Origin: Pelobates cultripes
Lineage: Eukaryota; Chordata; Amphibia; Anura; Pelobatidae
NCBI GenBank assembly: GCA_933207985.1
Contig: OW240914.1
Span: forward strand, 137,339,409 to 137,403,408
Direction of reading: 5' to 3'
DNA length: 64,000 nucleotides
This document shows, one piece after another, positions 33,650 through 45,125 of this stretch. Position numbers and translations under genes: made by a program. Each line of letters starts with the position of its first letter. The stretch's first letter is position 1. Under the pieces are notes generated by a model, which searched no databases, had not been told where the DNA came from, and worked only from the letters and a program-made list of their open reading frames with translations.

Positions 33650-33653
<4 letters not shown>
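33292..33653 (+). repeat. B1-A2-B2 terminal repeats of copy 2
   Basis: B1 33292-33414, A2 from 33415 to 33525 plus tail, B2 33598-33653 with an internal deletion of about 70 bp. Followed directly by (TA)n. Confidence 0.85.
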
Positions 33654-33735
<82 letters not shown>

Positions 33736-33775
33736 ATATGTATGTGTGTGTATGTATGTATATATATATGTGTGT
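33654..33775. repeat. (TA)n then TG-rich microsatellite
   Basis: About 70 bp of pure TA and then 'tgtgtgtgtatatgtatg'-like sequence. Confidence 0.95.
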
Positions 33776-33942
33776 AGGAGTTTGGGTGTGTATCTATGTG
33801 TGTATGTGTCGGTGTATTTATGCGCATGAATATCTGTGTAAGTCTGTATGAATGTGGTAGTGTATGTGCATACATCCAAGCAGTCAAACACCAGCACACC
33901 CCTGCATTCAAACACACCCCTGCAGTCAAAAAATAAATAAAA

Positions 33943-33943
<1 letters not shown>

Positions 33944-34003
<60 letters not shown>

Positions 34004-34040
34004 CCTCCCTCCCTCCCTCCCTCCCTCTCTCCCTCCCTTC
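33944..34040. repeat. (CT)n and (CCCT)n microsatellite
   Basis: About 55 bp of CT, then 'ccctccctccct' units. Produces Ser/Leu or Arg/Glu frames that are not genes. Confidence 0.95.
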
Positions 34041-34239
34041 ACTCAAACACAAATACTTCGCACAAATGTACATCTGCATTTAAAAGTGAACATTCAGACA
34101 CATCCTTGCAATCAAACACAAACATTACTTAAACACACAATAACTATATACAAGAACCCCTTCAAACACCAACACTGTACATTACACTATAGCACCAGTA
34201 AGTGCTGTACAGATATGTAACATAGAAATTTTGACTTGG

Positions 34240-34304
34240 GGTGCCTTGGAAAAATATTGAAATATTAAGGGCGCCTTGACCAAAAAAGTTTGGGAACCAC
34301 TGGT
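34240..34304 (-). mobile_element. End of an hAT-type transposon
   Basis: 'gtttgggaaccactg' is the inverse of the terminal repeat CAGTGGTTCCCAAAC common in Charlie-like hAT elements. The partner end was not found; the 8 bases after it are gtttaacc. Confidence 0.55.
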
Positions 34305-37300
34305 TTAACCAAAGCATTGGCCAGCCACTTGAACGTTAAAGTGGTACTGCCGCCCCAAACTTACCTTGCTTCAATCAGTTTCTTTTCTCTTGCTCACCCC
34401 TAATCACTTCTTCCTTTAAGTTGTTTTCCTAAAATACATAAGAAGCTGCCTCTGTCCAGTTTCATTGCGAGAAAACCTCTAGAGAAGCTCCTATGGTCTT
34501 GCTTGAGAGTCCAGCAATGGCGTGAGCTCCTGGAGGATGAAGCAACATGTGCAGAAGAAAGAAGATCGCCTTGCCCTTAGGAGACCGCTTCAGGTAAGTA
34601 TCTTTACCCTCCACTCAAGACACACCAAGCAGCAATGTCACCATTGGGGTCTTTGAAAATTCTGTAAAGATCCCGGGAGGTGACAGACACTATAAATGTA
34701 TAAACTGTTGCATGATTATATAGATATGTCCAAGCCCAATGTATTGATTATATTAAAGGGTTACTCCAAGCACCATGACCACTTCAGTGATTTGATTTTG
34801 CTATGGACTTTAACCCCCTTTGCTACCGGAGGTGTTACTCCAGTTCCGGCAGAGCTATTGGCTGGCTAATGTCAAATCTGTGCAGGTTGTATGCCTGACA
34901 TCAGCACGCACAACATCTGTGCGACATATAGCCAATGACCGCATAGCCCCACTCCATGCCGCCAATGTGCTCCCCTCAGTTGGTTCTCTCTCTGCGTCCC
35001 TCACCCAGAAGCTAGGAGGGACATCAACGGAGGAGGATCGGCTCATAGGAGACTTTGGCCACAGTGCTGGAACAGAGGTAAGTTTTTTTGTGTTATTTTA
35101 TTTGAACAGGATAGGAAGGATTACTCTAGGAAGGGGTAAAGCGATCATGTAGAATGAAGGCTGCTGTAATGGGTGTCTGAACTAGTGTGTATGCTGTTCA
35201 AGTAGAGTGTGCCTTTTTGAGAGATCTGGTTAAAGGTCAGTCAAGAGAAGTGAAGGCTGCATCTGAATCAGAGCATTACCAGGTTTAGATTTTACGAACA
35301 CATGATAATGATTGGTATTTAACTACAGTGTAAGATACATTGACATAATGGCTTACAAAGAGTTCACTGACATGGTGGGGAAAGTAACCCAATCAAGTGA
35401 GGCGTCTTGTAGGGTTAACTAAAGTGTTAAATGTCAATACATCAAAGTGAATTTTAAACCACATAGCCAAGCACCATGAAGGACACCGAGCCTGGGGGGG
35501 GGCTAGGGCAGGTGGGGGGGAAGGGACCGGAAGAGCTCCAGCAACCCCTCTATATCCCCCTTTACCTTCTCCCTACCCTCTTCCTATTCCTCCCTCCCCT
35601 CATCAAGTTCTCCACCCCAGACCCCACCTCTTTCCATTCCGCACAAGAGATTGAGCCCCCAGATAACCATATATATATCTATATATATCAAGGAACACAA
35701 ATGAAATATATAGAAACAAGGAGCTGTAAAGAAGTCTGTACCTATAGGCCTCTACATCATCACGCACTCCACAGTCCTAATAATGTTTATCATATTGTTA
35801 TAACGATTCATTGTTTCCATTAGCCTATGTAACATAGCATTGGCAAATCTGTATCAAACTGAATGTGACGCTCTTTTGCATAACACAAAAAAAAGAAGAA
35901 AACAAACATAGCCAAACTGAAACCCCAATACACTTGAATACATTTTCCACTTTAACTATTGTGATCTTAAACTGTAAATTCACTTTGAATTGCCAACAAC
36001 AATTCACACTTTAGTGAACAACCATGTCCTTTTTGGTAGGGTAAGCACAGAGAGTAGCCTGTAGCATTGCATTTAATGGGAGTTGGCATTAAGGTTCAGC
36101 TGAGCTAGCTAGCTCTTAGGGGCCAGTTGAAGATGACTTAAAACTGTTTCCTTGTGTGTCTTCAGTCTTTGTCTGTGTGTTCCTACTACTGATTTCCAAA
36201 CTTTTGGGAGCATACATAACCTGCACTAATGCTGCCTGGTGCCTGTACAAAATTACACGTCGGTGATCCTGGCACCATAACCACTACTTTGGGGTGTAGT
36301 GCACTGGTTATGTAAATAACCAGTAGTATAAAAACACTAGTGCTGATTGCTTTGCACACCAATTATTCAACTCTTTCTTGTTCACTTGCTCTTTTATCTT
36401 CACTGCCTTGCATTCTTTACCAGTGTGACTTAGTACAAAACACAATGGTGTTTTACATATTTAGCAGTAATTAACAATTTCTAGATACTTGCAGGGTATT
36501 TAACTTAACAGTGGATTTTGTCCAGATGGCAAAATGCAGTAAAAATCACTCAATTCTGACTGCAATTGAAATTCCAATATTTATTAAAGCCAAATACAGT
36601 CAGAATTTAGTCTGCCTGAGTGAACTGCAGCAATTGCCTGGATGCATTGTGTGTCCGGTTTAAAATTGGTACTTTAGAGTCCAAATTCTCTACAAAGTAC
36701 AGGATAAGAAAGCTCGCAAAGCAGTAGTTTTAAACTGAATAGGGACCGAAAGCATCCAGCAGGATGCCCATTCGCAAATTATCATTCACTTGCTTTTGTA
36801 CAAGCAAGCAATCATTTTAAGTACCATTTGCCCACTTTCAGTGCGAGCAGCCAGCTGGCAGTTTAAATAACCCACTGTGCTGCAAGGGTGAACCATGTGA
36901 CGACTGGCCATTGCTTGCTAACCAGCCGCCACATTACAAAAGCCATACATAAATAAATAAAAACCCTGGGGGGATTGGTAACACCCTCATATTACTATAA
37001 TGGAGGTTTTAAATCTCCCTATGCCTTCACTTGCCATGTGGCAGGTGGGAGCATGTCTCCTAAAAGCCTTTGCTGCCCAATCGCTAGAAATGTCCCAATT
37101 CCATGTGGATGGAGCCTGTGAAATAACGGGCCAAGAGAGACAGTCCTTCCAGCACCATTTAATGTGCCCCCATCTGTGGGCATCAGGTGTGTAACTGTAA
37201 CACAAGTAATGGGTGTGGACAGACAGTGTCTTACTCCTGGCCCCAACTGTTAACTGTATGCAAATAAGGTAGTAAGTGCCAGTCACATTTCTAAATGTAT

Positions 37301-40082
37301 TTTACAATACAAAATGTCCTTAAATAATACCTAAATCTAGTTAATGCTGATCCACAAATGTAACTGTTCATATAGCACAGCCATTCGAAAAATTAACACA
37401 TGCACACAGTTGCAGATACATACATTTATTCACTAAACACTGAATAGTAGATAGTGAATTTAAAACAGAATTGCATAAATCAGGCAAAAATAACTGATTG
37501 GAAATGAGGCACGCTAGCCCTGATGCATACATTCTCTTCTTGGTTATGAAGTTCCCGATCACATGGGCATCCCTGGTCTGCCTGTGCGTGATGAGCAGTG
37601 TGACACATATGCTGTCTCGGGAACTTCGCAAACCATAAGAGACTATATGCATCAGGGCTAGAGTGCGTTGTTGTGAGCTGGCGTTTTTACCCTGTTGTGT
37701 TTTTTGTTTTTAAATAAAGTATTGAGATATTGTGCCATTAGATTCCTGGTGTTTCTTGTTCTCCCTTTTGAATTGTAGAGGAAAGGAAACATTGGGTGCC
37801 AGAATATCCTGTTGTGTGTAGAATACATTCCATCTCATTTGGAGCTGTTTAAACCCAGAGCAAGGGTGTAGGGGCTCTGGTATATGTGAATGTGATTCTC
37901 ATGTTTAAGTGGTGTATTTATTTATGGCATACAGATTGACTGCACTATCTAGTTTTGTATTATTACATACAGATCATAAGAATTTTTGCTAAGTATTTAT
38001 ATTTAGAGCGCATCACTGATTTTTTTTTTTGGGGGGGGGAGTATTGGGGTCCATTGGTGGTTGCTGACTATATATATTTTTGGGGTTCTGAGTGTCTGTC
38101 ACAGTGTATTGGGATTTTGGTATACAGTTCGTGTACTTTAGCCTAAATTTTGCAATTCAGTGTTCAATTTAGTACAATGCGAGGTTCAGTGAAATAAACC
38201 ATGTTTTCTCGTGTATTAAAATTTTGCCAAAAGTTAGCAATGCGTTTCTATCAAACAACACTTTTTCTAACTTCCTATCAGCTGTCACTTGTTACTTCTT
38301 CCCTCATAATTGATGCCTTTGCTATCTAATTGCAAATGCATTAGAAAATCTACTGAGGATGCTGTGGCCTTGCACAGTTTTCCACAGACCCCTGTTTTTG
38401 ATCTTGTGCATGATCAAAAACATATGACATGGGCTCCTGACAGATGACGTCAGGAGCTGAAAACAGATTGAAGAGCAATATAGCGGCACTAAAGAATGAA
38501 GCAACATATGACCTTGCTTCAAGGTCGGATTCTGGGATTGTTATATAGGAGCCATTATTATCAGGTTAAAATCAGGTTTATCTTGGTATAAACCGGGATA
38601 GCCAAACAGGTAAGCTTTATGGCTGTTGGTGAACTACAACTCCAATGATTCTTATGCTGTCTGGGTCTGTACTGATGCTGGTTGAGGATAAGTGTAGTTG
38701 TAGTTGATGAGGTACCTGCTGCTACTTCCAGACTGCCTTTGTGCAATGCAGTGGCATATCTACACAGTCTGGCTGAGAGTGAGGAGAGATAAAGTCCATT
38801 GACTCGACCATGGCACTTACTGTACTGCCCAGCTGTATTTGGAGAATTGCACATGTGAAGGAGATATTTCAAGATGTAATGCTTTATTTTCAAGGACCCA
38901 TTTCCCAGCAGAAATGACAGAGGTTAAACGAGCATGGAATTAATAAGCACCCAGGACTCCTAATGCTGCCCTGAATATAAACAATGACTTGGATTATGTA
39001 TATGATTTTACACTTCGTAAGAAAAGCTGGTCGCATGCTTCAATTTGTTTTTCAATTGTCACACCACAAATCCTCACGTTGCTGTCTTCACCCATATATA
39101 ATTCTGTTAATTAATCATATTGCGTGCCTGTTATGCTCAATACTTGACTGAATGGTGACTACATAGTCTATATTAATTTAGGGATGCTTTCAAAAGATTT
39201 ATACTTCAGGCTTCTAACTAGTATAGTGAACCTGGCAGTCTGCAATCATACTGGTCACACAGCCCTCAATATGTAATAATAAAAAAAATAAAAAGTGTGG
39301 GCAATTAGCATTGTTTACCTCATTAAAGAAACCTTCCAAGCACCATAACCACTATCGCAAGCTGTACGGTTATGATGCCAGGAATGCTCTTGCACTTAAC
39401 CGTGAAAGTTATGGTGCTTGCAGTGTTCTTGGCACCAAAACAACTTTATTCAAATGAAGCCGTATTGGTGTATAGATCATGCCCATTCAGTCACACGGTT
39501 TCCTTCTCTGCCATTTGGTAGTTAATTCACTATGTTTATGCAGGCCTGTTTTCACTTCCCTGCATGTGACTTGCACAGCCTTCCTAAACACATCTTGTTA
39601 AGATGAGATATCTAAAGTTTAAACTTCCTTTATTGCACAGTTTATTTAATTTAGAATTTCTTATGTCTTTTCTGTTAATAGCCTTCTAGTACTTGCACGA
39701 GCCTACTGTTTTTCATTAACGTTAAATGTACACAGAAGGAGATAAAACATCTAAAGTAAGTTAATACCTGATTGAAATTAAACCATTTTTTTTCATGCAG
39801 GCTATATAAGTGACAGCCAGAGAGGGGTGACTAGGGCTGTATAAAAAGAAACATAAATTATTTAACTTCTAAATGGCAGATAATTGGCTGCAGGGGCATG
39901 ATCTACTCTCAAACTGCTTCATTAAGCTAAAGTTGCTTTAATGCCTTTAGTGTCTCTTTAAGGTGAAAATGTGATTAAGCTCTACTTTTTCTAAAGTATG
40001 CACATATAATATGATGCATAAAGTATGAAACACTGATGAAAATGTATTCTAATTCACAATTTCCCCATGATTCCTTATTGAC
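34305..40082. other. AT-rich DNA with MITE fragments, no gene
   Basis: TTAA MITE starts at about 34335 ('aaagtggtactgccg') and 34753 ('ttaaagggttactccaag'). The open frame 34820-35152 lies in such a MITE. A C/T-rich piece is at 35500-35650. A palindromic MITE-like piece at 39323-39440 has 'caagcaccataac' and 'gttatggtgcttg'. A fragment with 'gaactacaactcc' lies at 38633. None supports a protein-coding gene. Confidence 0.55.
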
Positions 40083-40222
40083 ATACGCATTTTGTCACAT
40101 GGCTGAATTATACCAGTAGGAAGTAATGTGGACACGTCTACCATGGTTTTTCTTGACAAACATAACTCTTCATATTCATGAGCAAAGCATGAAAAGTGAT
40201 GCGCCACAGTATGTAAAAATAA
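40083..40222 (-). repeat. Diverged inverse copy of the 146-bp insert at 41727
   Basis: Reverse complement of this piece matches 41727-41872 over most of its length (for example 'gaagagttatgtttgtcaag'). Located about 70 bp outside the left end of the Tc1-like element. Confidence 0.8.
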
Positions 40223-40310
40223 TTTACTGCAAGATTAATTACTTAATTACCCTTTGACAACATTTGGCTTCTACACACTGCAGGGCAGTATACATAGATT
40301 AGTCACAACA

Positions 40311-40889
40311 TTAAAGGGACACTATAGGCACCCAGACCACTTCAGCTCATTGAAGTGGTCTGGGTACAGTGTGCCTTTTGCACTTAGGACTGCAGTGTTA
40401 CACATTGCAGTTCCAGAGAAACTGTAATGTTAACATTGCAGCACTAAGTCTACTTCCAGTGACTGTCTCCCAAACAGCAACTGGAGGCGCTTCCTGCATC
40501 CAAACGGACCTTTGGTCTGGTATCAGACGGACGTACTCGCACTCTGCATGAGGACATCAACGTAAGATTTTTTTTCCCCTTTGGAAAGCATTGAATCAAT
40601 TGAGAGGTCTAATGTACAGCGCTACGGAATCTGATGGCGCTATATAAATAATATAATAATAATAATAATGCGTGTAAGGCAATTGCCTCGCATGAGCATT
40701 AGCACTTGCTTGTAGCAGGACAGAGGAGACTGAGTGCCAAGGGACATCGGCGCTGGCATAAGGTAAGTAAATAAAGGGTTTTTAACCCTTTATTGGCCAC
40801 TGCTGGAGGGAGGGAGAGGAAGAGGCAGAGGGAGCTATAGTGCCAGGAATACAGCTTTGTATTCCTGGCACTTATAGTATCCCTTCAAA
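40311..40889. mobile_element. TTAA MITE nested in the Tc1-like element
   Basis: TTAA (40311-40314) + 'agggacactataggcaccca' ... 'cttatagtatccct' + TCAA, a mutated TTAA. The Tc1 sequence reads through when it is removed. It carries an L2 tail at about 40612-40670. Confidence 0.8.
40612..40670 (+). mobile_element. L2 LINE 3' tail (very short)
   Basis: 'tgtacagcgctacggaatct' followed by 'gcgctatataaataat' and an ATAA/TAA run. Same tail as at 2320-2370. A 5'-truncated L2 insertion inside the MITE. Confidence 0.75.
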
Positions 40890-40899
40890 ACCACCTGCC

Positions 40900-41720
40900 T
40901 AATATAGTGTCAGTCCATCTTGTGGTGCCAAAACAGCTCTGATGCATCGAGGAGTGGATTCCACAAGATCTCTGAACGTTTCCTGTGGTATCTGGCACCA
41001 AGACATTATCAGCAGATCCTTTTAGTCTTGCAACTGGATTAAGATCTGGGGTACTTGGAGGCCAAGGCAACATCATGAACTTTTTGTTGTTTATCGCAAA
41101 CCAATTTTTGTAGTGTGGTAGGTTGCATTATCCTGTTGAAATAAGCCACTGCAATCATGGAACACTGTTGCCATGAAGGAGTGTACGTGGTCTGCAAAAA
41201 TCTGTAGCTAGGTGGTACGTGTCAAAGTAACATCCACTTTAATACCAAGACCCAAGGTTTCCAAGCCGAGCATTGCCCAGATGATAACACGGTCTCCGCA
41301 GGTCTGCCTTAATGCGTCCTGCTGACATCCCTTCCCAGGTAAATAATGCACACGCACCGAGCCATCCACCTGTTCTAAAAGAAAACCTGTTTTACCAGGC
41401 AACCTTCTTCCACTGCTCTATGGTCCAATTTTGCCACTCTCGCCCCTATTAAAGGTGCTTTCGGCAGTGGGTACGGGTCATCATGGGCATTCTGACCCGT
41501 CTCCGTGTACACAGCCCCATATGTAGCAAACTGCGATGCACTGTGGCTTCTGACACCTTTCTATCATGGTCAGCATTATGTTTTTCAGCAATTTGAACTA
41601 CAGTAGCTCTTCTGTGGGATCGGACCAGACGGGCTAGCCTTCGCTCCCCACGTGCCTCAGTAAGCCTTGGGCACCCATGACCCTAATGCTGGTTGACCAA
41701 TTGTCCTTCCTAGCACTTTT
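40900..41720 (-). pseudogene. Tc1-like transposase remnant
   Basis: Pieces in several minus-strand frames: GFLLEQVDGSVRVHYLPGK (the region of the first catalytic Asp) at 41345-41400, VIIWAMLGLETLGLGIKVDV at 41230-41295, and PWPPSTPDLNPVARL (the SPDLNPIE box with the second Asp) at 41025-41070. Stops, frame changes and two insertions make it non-functional. In an active element this DDE enzyme cuts and pastes at TA. Confidence 0.75.
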
Positions 41721-41726
41721 GGTAGG

Positions 41727-41872
41727 TTGCCTGATTTTTACATATTGTGGTGCATCGCTTTTCATGCTTTGTTAATAAATATGAAGAGTTATGTTTGTCA
41801 AGAAAAACATGGTAGATTTGTCTATCCATTCTTTCCCACTGGTATAACTCAACCATATGACACAATTTGTCT
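41727..41872 (+). mobile_element. 146-bp insertion in the Tc1-like element
   Basis: Flanked by GGTAGG at 41721-41726 and 41873-41878. Taking it out restores the transposon sequence. Class unknown; no clear inverted termini. Confidence 0.65.
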
Positions 41873-42393
41873 GGTAGGTACTAACCACCCTATACTACGA
41901 ACACCCCACAAGAAACTGATGTTTTGGAGAGACTTTGACCCAGTCATCTAACAATTACCATTTAGCCCTTGTCAAAGTCATTCAGATCTTTTTGCCTGCT
42001 CATTTTTCCATGAAATTCAAGAATGGACTGTTCACTTGCTGCCTAATATATCCCACCCCACGACAGGTGCCATTGTATCAATAAAATCAATGTTATTCAC
42101 TTCACCTGTCAGTGATTTTAATGTTGTGGTTGATCAGTGTATGGGTATGTAAAAAGTTATGCAAACCAAAATTTTGATTAAAATATCCTCCTTAGTGTTT
42201 ACTAGGCCCACCATGTTTTTCTGGACACATCTTGCTTCATAATATTGATAGGGAGCACATTCAGCATGCTCTTTTCAGTTGGTAGCATCATATCGTGCAA
42301 GATTTGTCTTTAAAAGCCCCTTAAGGAAACAGGCAATTGTTCAAATTCTTAACCAAAACAAAACCTAGAATTTGTGCTATGTGTTTGTTCTCT

Positions 42394-42473
42394 TTAACCC
42401 CTTAAGGACACATGACATGTGTGACATGTCATGGTTCCCTTTTATTCCAGAAGTTTGGTCCTTAAGGGGTTAA
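42394..42473. mobile_element. Short palindromic TTAA MITE (copy b)
   Basis: TTAA + 'ccccttaaggacacatgaca' ... 'cttaagggg' + TTAA. The right TTAA is shared with the next MITE. Confidence 0.85.
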
Positions 42474-43179
42474 AGGCCCCCAGACAACTCTAGGCACGAA
42501 GTGGTCTGGGTGTAGTTCTGTCATTTTTTGCCTTGTTATTTAAAACACTGCCATTTAGTAGATATGGCAATGTTTCCATTGCAGGGCTAAACACACCTCA
42601 AGTGGCTGTCTTCCTGACAGCTGTTAGAGGTGCTTCCGCTGTGAGAACAAAGTCAGACTTGGCTCTCACAGCTATCCTACTCAAACGCATCTTGAAGAGA
42701 GCATTTGATTGGAGGAGGACTGGGCTGGCTATGCATGCAGGGCCGGTGCAAGGATTTTTGGGTACATAGGCGAAGATGTATCTTTCCACCCCCCACACCC
42801 CCCAAATAACCTCTTCACCTATGTGCCTCTTAACCAGCCCCTCTCCCTGTCCATTAGTGGTCCCCTCCCTTCCCTGTCCCTTAGTGTTCTTCTAAGCTCT
42901 CCCCTCTTTTTCCTGTCCCTTGGTGTTTCTCTCCCCTCCCCTCCCTGTCCCTTGGTGCACCCTCCACCCCTTAGTGGTCGCACTCCCCTTCCTGGTGTGC
43001 CTCCTACCTCTCTTGTAGCGTTGCCGAGTGGAGGATATCCCCTACAGGAGCTTCAATTTTCTGTACCTGGCCAGACTGACAGGGAGTGCTCTCTCAGTGA
43101 GCACCTCCGGTCAGTCTGGCCGGGTACAGGAAACAGAAGCTCCTGTACTGTGTTCCACCACGCTACACTCAGTGGTGTA

Positions 43180-43705
43180 TACACACTGACAGTCACACAC
43201 ACTCAATGACAAACACACAGACTCACTGATCTGACACACACTCATTCATTGACAGACACACTGATACTCACACACAGACTCAATGACAAAGATATTCTCA
43301 CTGATTTGACAGACACTCACAAACACACACTGACAGACACACATGCAGTACTCATACAAGCACTCACAGACACACATACTCATGCACACACTCAGTCACT
43401 CACAGGCACACAGACACTCAGGCACACATACACACACACACACTCAATCACAGACAGTCACTCACAGACACACATACACACATACACTCACACACAGACA
43501 CACACACTCACACACACAGTCACACACAGACACAAACTCCATTAAAGACAGTCACTCACACACAGACACACACTCAATCACAGACAGTCACTCACAGACA
43601 GACACACACTCAATCACAGACAGTCACTCACAGACAGTCACACACAATCACAGACAGTCACTCACAGACAGACACACAGACACGCATACACACACTCACT
43701 AATTA
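43180..43705 (+). repeat. CA-rich minisatellite inside the hAT element
   Basis: Units like 'cagtcactcacagacacaca'. Thr/His/Ser frames here are repeat artefacts. Confidence 0.9.
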
Positions 43706-43803
43706 TTTTAATAAATAAACATATTCCACCCAGCCTCCCTACCTGGAGAGCTGGTGTGGATGATGAATCATTCCCTGGGGTCCAGTGGGGCTGCTGGGAG
43801 GCG

Positions 43804-43978
43804 TGCGGCAGTGCTGTGATCAGAGGCGGCGAGGGAGCTCTAATCTCCATGCTCTGCTCCCTCGCGGGCTGCCTAATGATGACGTCATATTCCGGCTCCC
43901 TCGGCATCAGCAGGCAGCGCGCGAGGGAGCAGAGAGGTTAGAGCTCCCTCGCCGCGCCTGATCACAGCACTGCCGCGC
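43804..43978. repeat. GC-rich inverted repeat inside the hAT element
   Basis: Left arm 'gcggcagtgctgtgatcag' and 'cgagggagctctaa' pair with 'ttagagctccctcg' and 'ctgatcacagcactgccgc'. The inner part 'ctgctccctcgcg' pairs with 'cgcgagggagcag'. It gives a near-complete hairpin of about 175 bp around 'gatgacgtcat'. Confidence 0.9.
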
Positions 43979-44309
43979 CAGGGATCCAGAAGGTGGCCTG
44001 GCAGGAGGGAGAGCTTCCCTCCTGCCGGTCACTGAAATCTTGCGCCCCCGGAGCCGGTGCGCCCTAAGGCGGCCGCCTGTGCCGCCTTATGGACGCGCCG
44101 GCCCTGTATGCATGCACTTATCGCGCCCTATGTTCCTCTAGGAGGAGATAGAGAAGACCATTGGGTGGCTGCAGGGACTGGACCTTGGCACTGTAACCTA
44201 TTTTCTAGATTAGATTTAGAGAGTGGTTTGAATCTAAATGCTAACGAAAACACTATAGCATTAGAAATACATGTTTGCATTCCTGTCACTATAGTGTTCC
44301 TTTAAATGC

Positions 44310-45125
44310 ACATGCAAATTTTTTTTTTTATATATATATAATATATTGTTTTTTAGGGGGACAGAAGTGTTTATATATATTTTTTTATACGTGTGTGTGT
44401 ATATATATCACAACATTTAGTACTGAATTAAATATTAAAAAGGGGAGGAAATGGTTTTGGACATTTTTTCTTCTAATAATTTTGACATATCAATTGCAAC
44501 ATAAGAAAAATAACTCAAAATAGATTCACATATCAACGTATCAGCCCTGACTGTTAAATGCCTCATCTCACATATCTAGAATCTATATAAGTATTTGGTA
44601 GATAATGCAAACCCTAAACCTGCCCCAATGCTTACACTAACTAACCATATACTTACCCTAACCTGTCCCTAACTCTAAATCAGCATCGATCTTTACTGTA
44701 TCCTAAATGTAACCATAATATATTCCCTCTACTAAGATCAGTACTTATAGCAACAGAGGGATTGCCAAGCTATAACCGTAGATAGCGGTATGTGGCTGCC
44801 ATCTACTGGCAGTTTTCAGCTTGACAGAGTTCTCCCTGTAACATTGAGTTCCAGCGTGCTGCCTCTGACGATCACACGGTGTTCGGTGCTGCGCAGCTGG
44901 AAAAGTATAGCACAGATCAGAACTAGCAGGATGTATGCAGGAAGACCCTGTCGTGGTCTTGTCAAACCCTGGTGGTCTCCCCCAGATTGCAGGCAGCCCG
45001 AGAATCACTAGTGAGATTTAAGCAGATTTAAAGGGCTGTATGCAGTGTTCACTTGGAATGGTGCTGTCAGCTGGGTGCACTAGATATGGCACTGGCCATC
45101 AGAGAGGAGCATCCCTGTGCTGTGA
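44310..45125. other. Non-coding DNA with a small GC-rich island
   Basis: 44750-45010 is richer in GC and opens short frames on both strands. It could be an old exon or MITE part, but no domain or clear splice sites support it. Confidence 0.4.

Larger units (their letters stand above)
29640..33653 (+). mobile_element. Second-family YR retrotransposon, copy 2 (5'-incomplete)
   Basis: Collinear with copy 1 from about 17645 on: it starts inside the last degenerate leader repeat ('tgccattcaataagg') and goes to B2. Differences: a tandem duplication at 30018-31059, loss of the RT zone at about 32255 (copy 1 bases about 19690-20360 are absent), and a 70-bp loss inside B2. It shares with copy 1 the missing recombinase catalytic end. 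All frames are broken. Confidence 0.87.
40293..42139 (-). mobile_element. Tc1-like transposon with nested insertions
   Basis: Ends 'catagattagtcacaacatt' and the inverse 'aatgttgtggttgatcagtg', each next to TA (40291-40292 and 42140-42141). The minus strand codes for a decayed Tc1-type transposase. A MITE (40311-40888) and a 146-bp piece (41727-41872) are inserted in it. Confidence 0.82.
42738..44106. mobile_element. Non-autonomous hAT element with exact 8-bp target duplication
   Basis: 'cagggccggtgc' at the left and the inverse 'gcgccggccctg' at the right, flanked by TATGCATG at 42730-42737 and 44107-44114. 8-bp duplications are typical of hAT. It contains a C/T-rich part, a CA-rich minisatellite and a GC-rich palindrome but no transposase. 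Confidence 0.92.
42470..44305. mobile_element. TTAA MITE split by an hAT element
   Basis: TTAA + 'aggcccccagacaac' ... 'cactatagtgttcct' + TTAA (44302-44305). Without the hAT the length is about 470 bp, as for the MITE around Ngaro. Confidence 0.75.

Noticed and set aside
33522..34220. Frames over TA, CT and TG repeats
   Set aside because: Tyr/Ile, Ser/Leu and Arg/Glu repeats from simple sequence.
34820..35152. 110-codon plus-strand frame
   Set aside because: Lies in a TTAA-type MITE region; composition and context fit repeat DNA.
43249..43702. Thr/His/Ser frames
   Set aside because: CA-rich minisatellite of the hAT element.
44745..45011. Opposed frames in a GC-rich island as a possible exon
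   Set aside because: No domain, Kozak context or clear splice sites.
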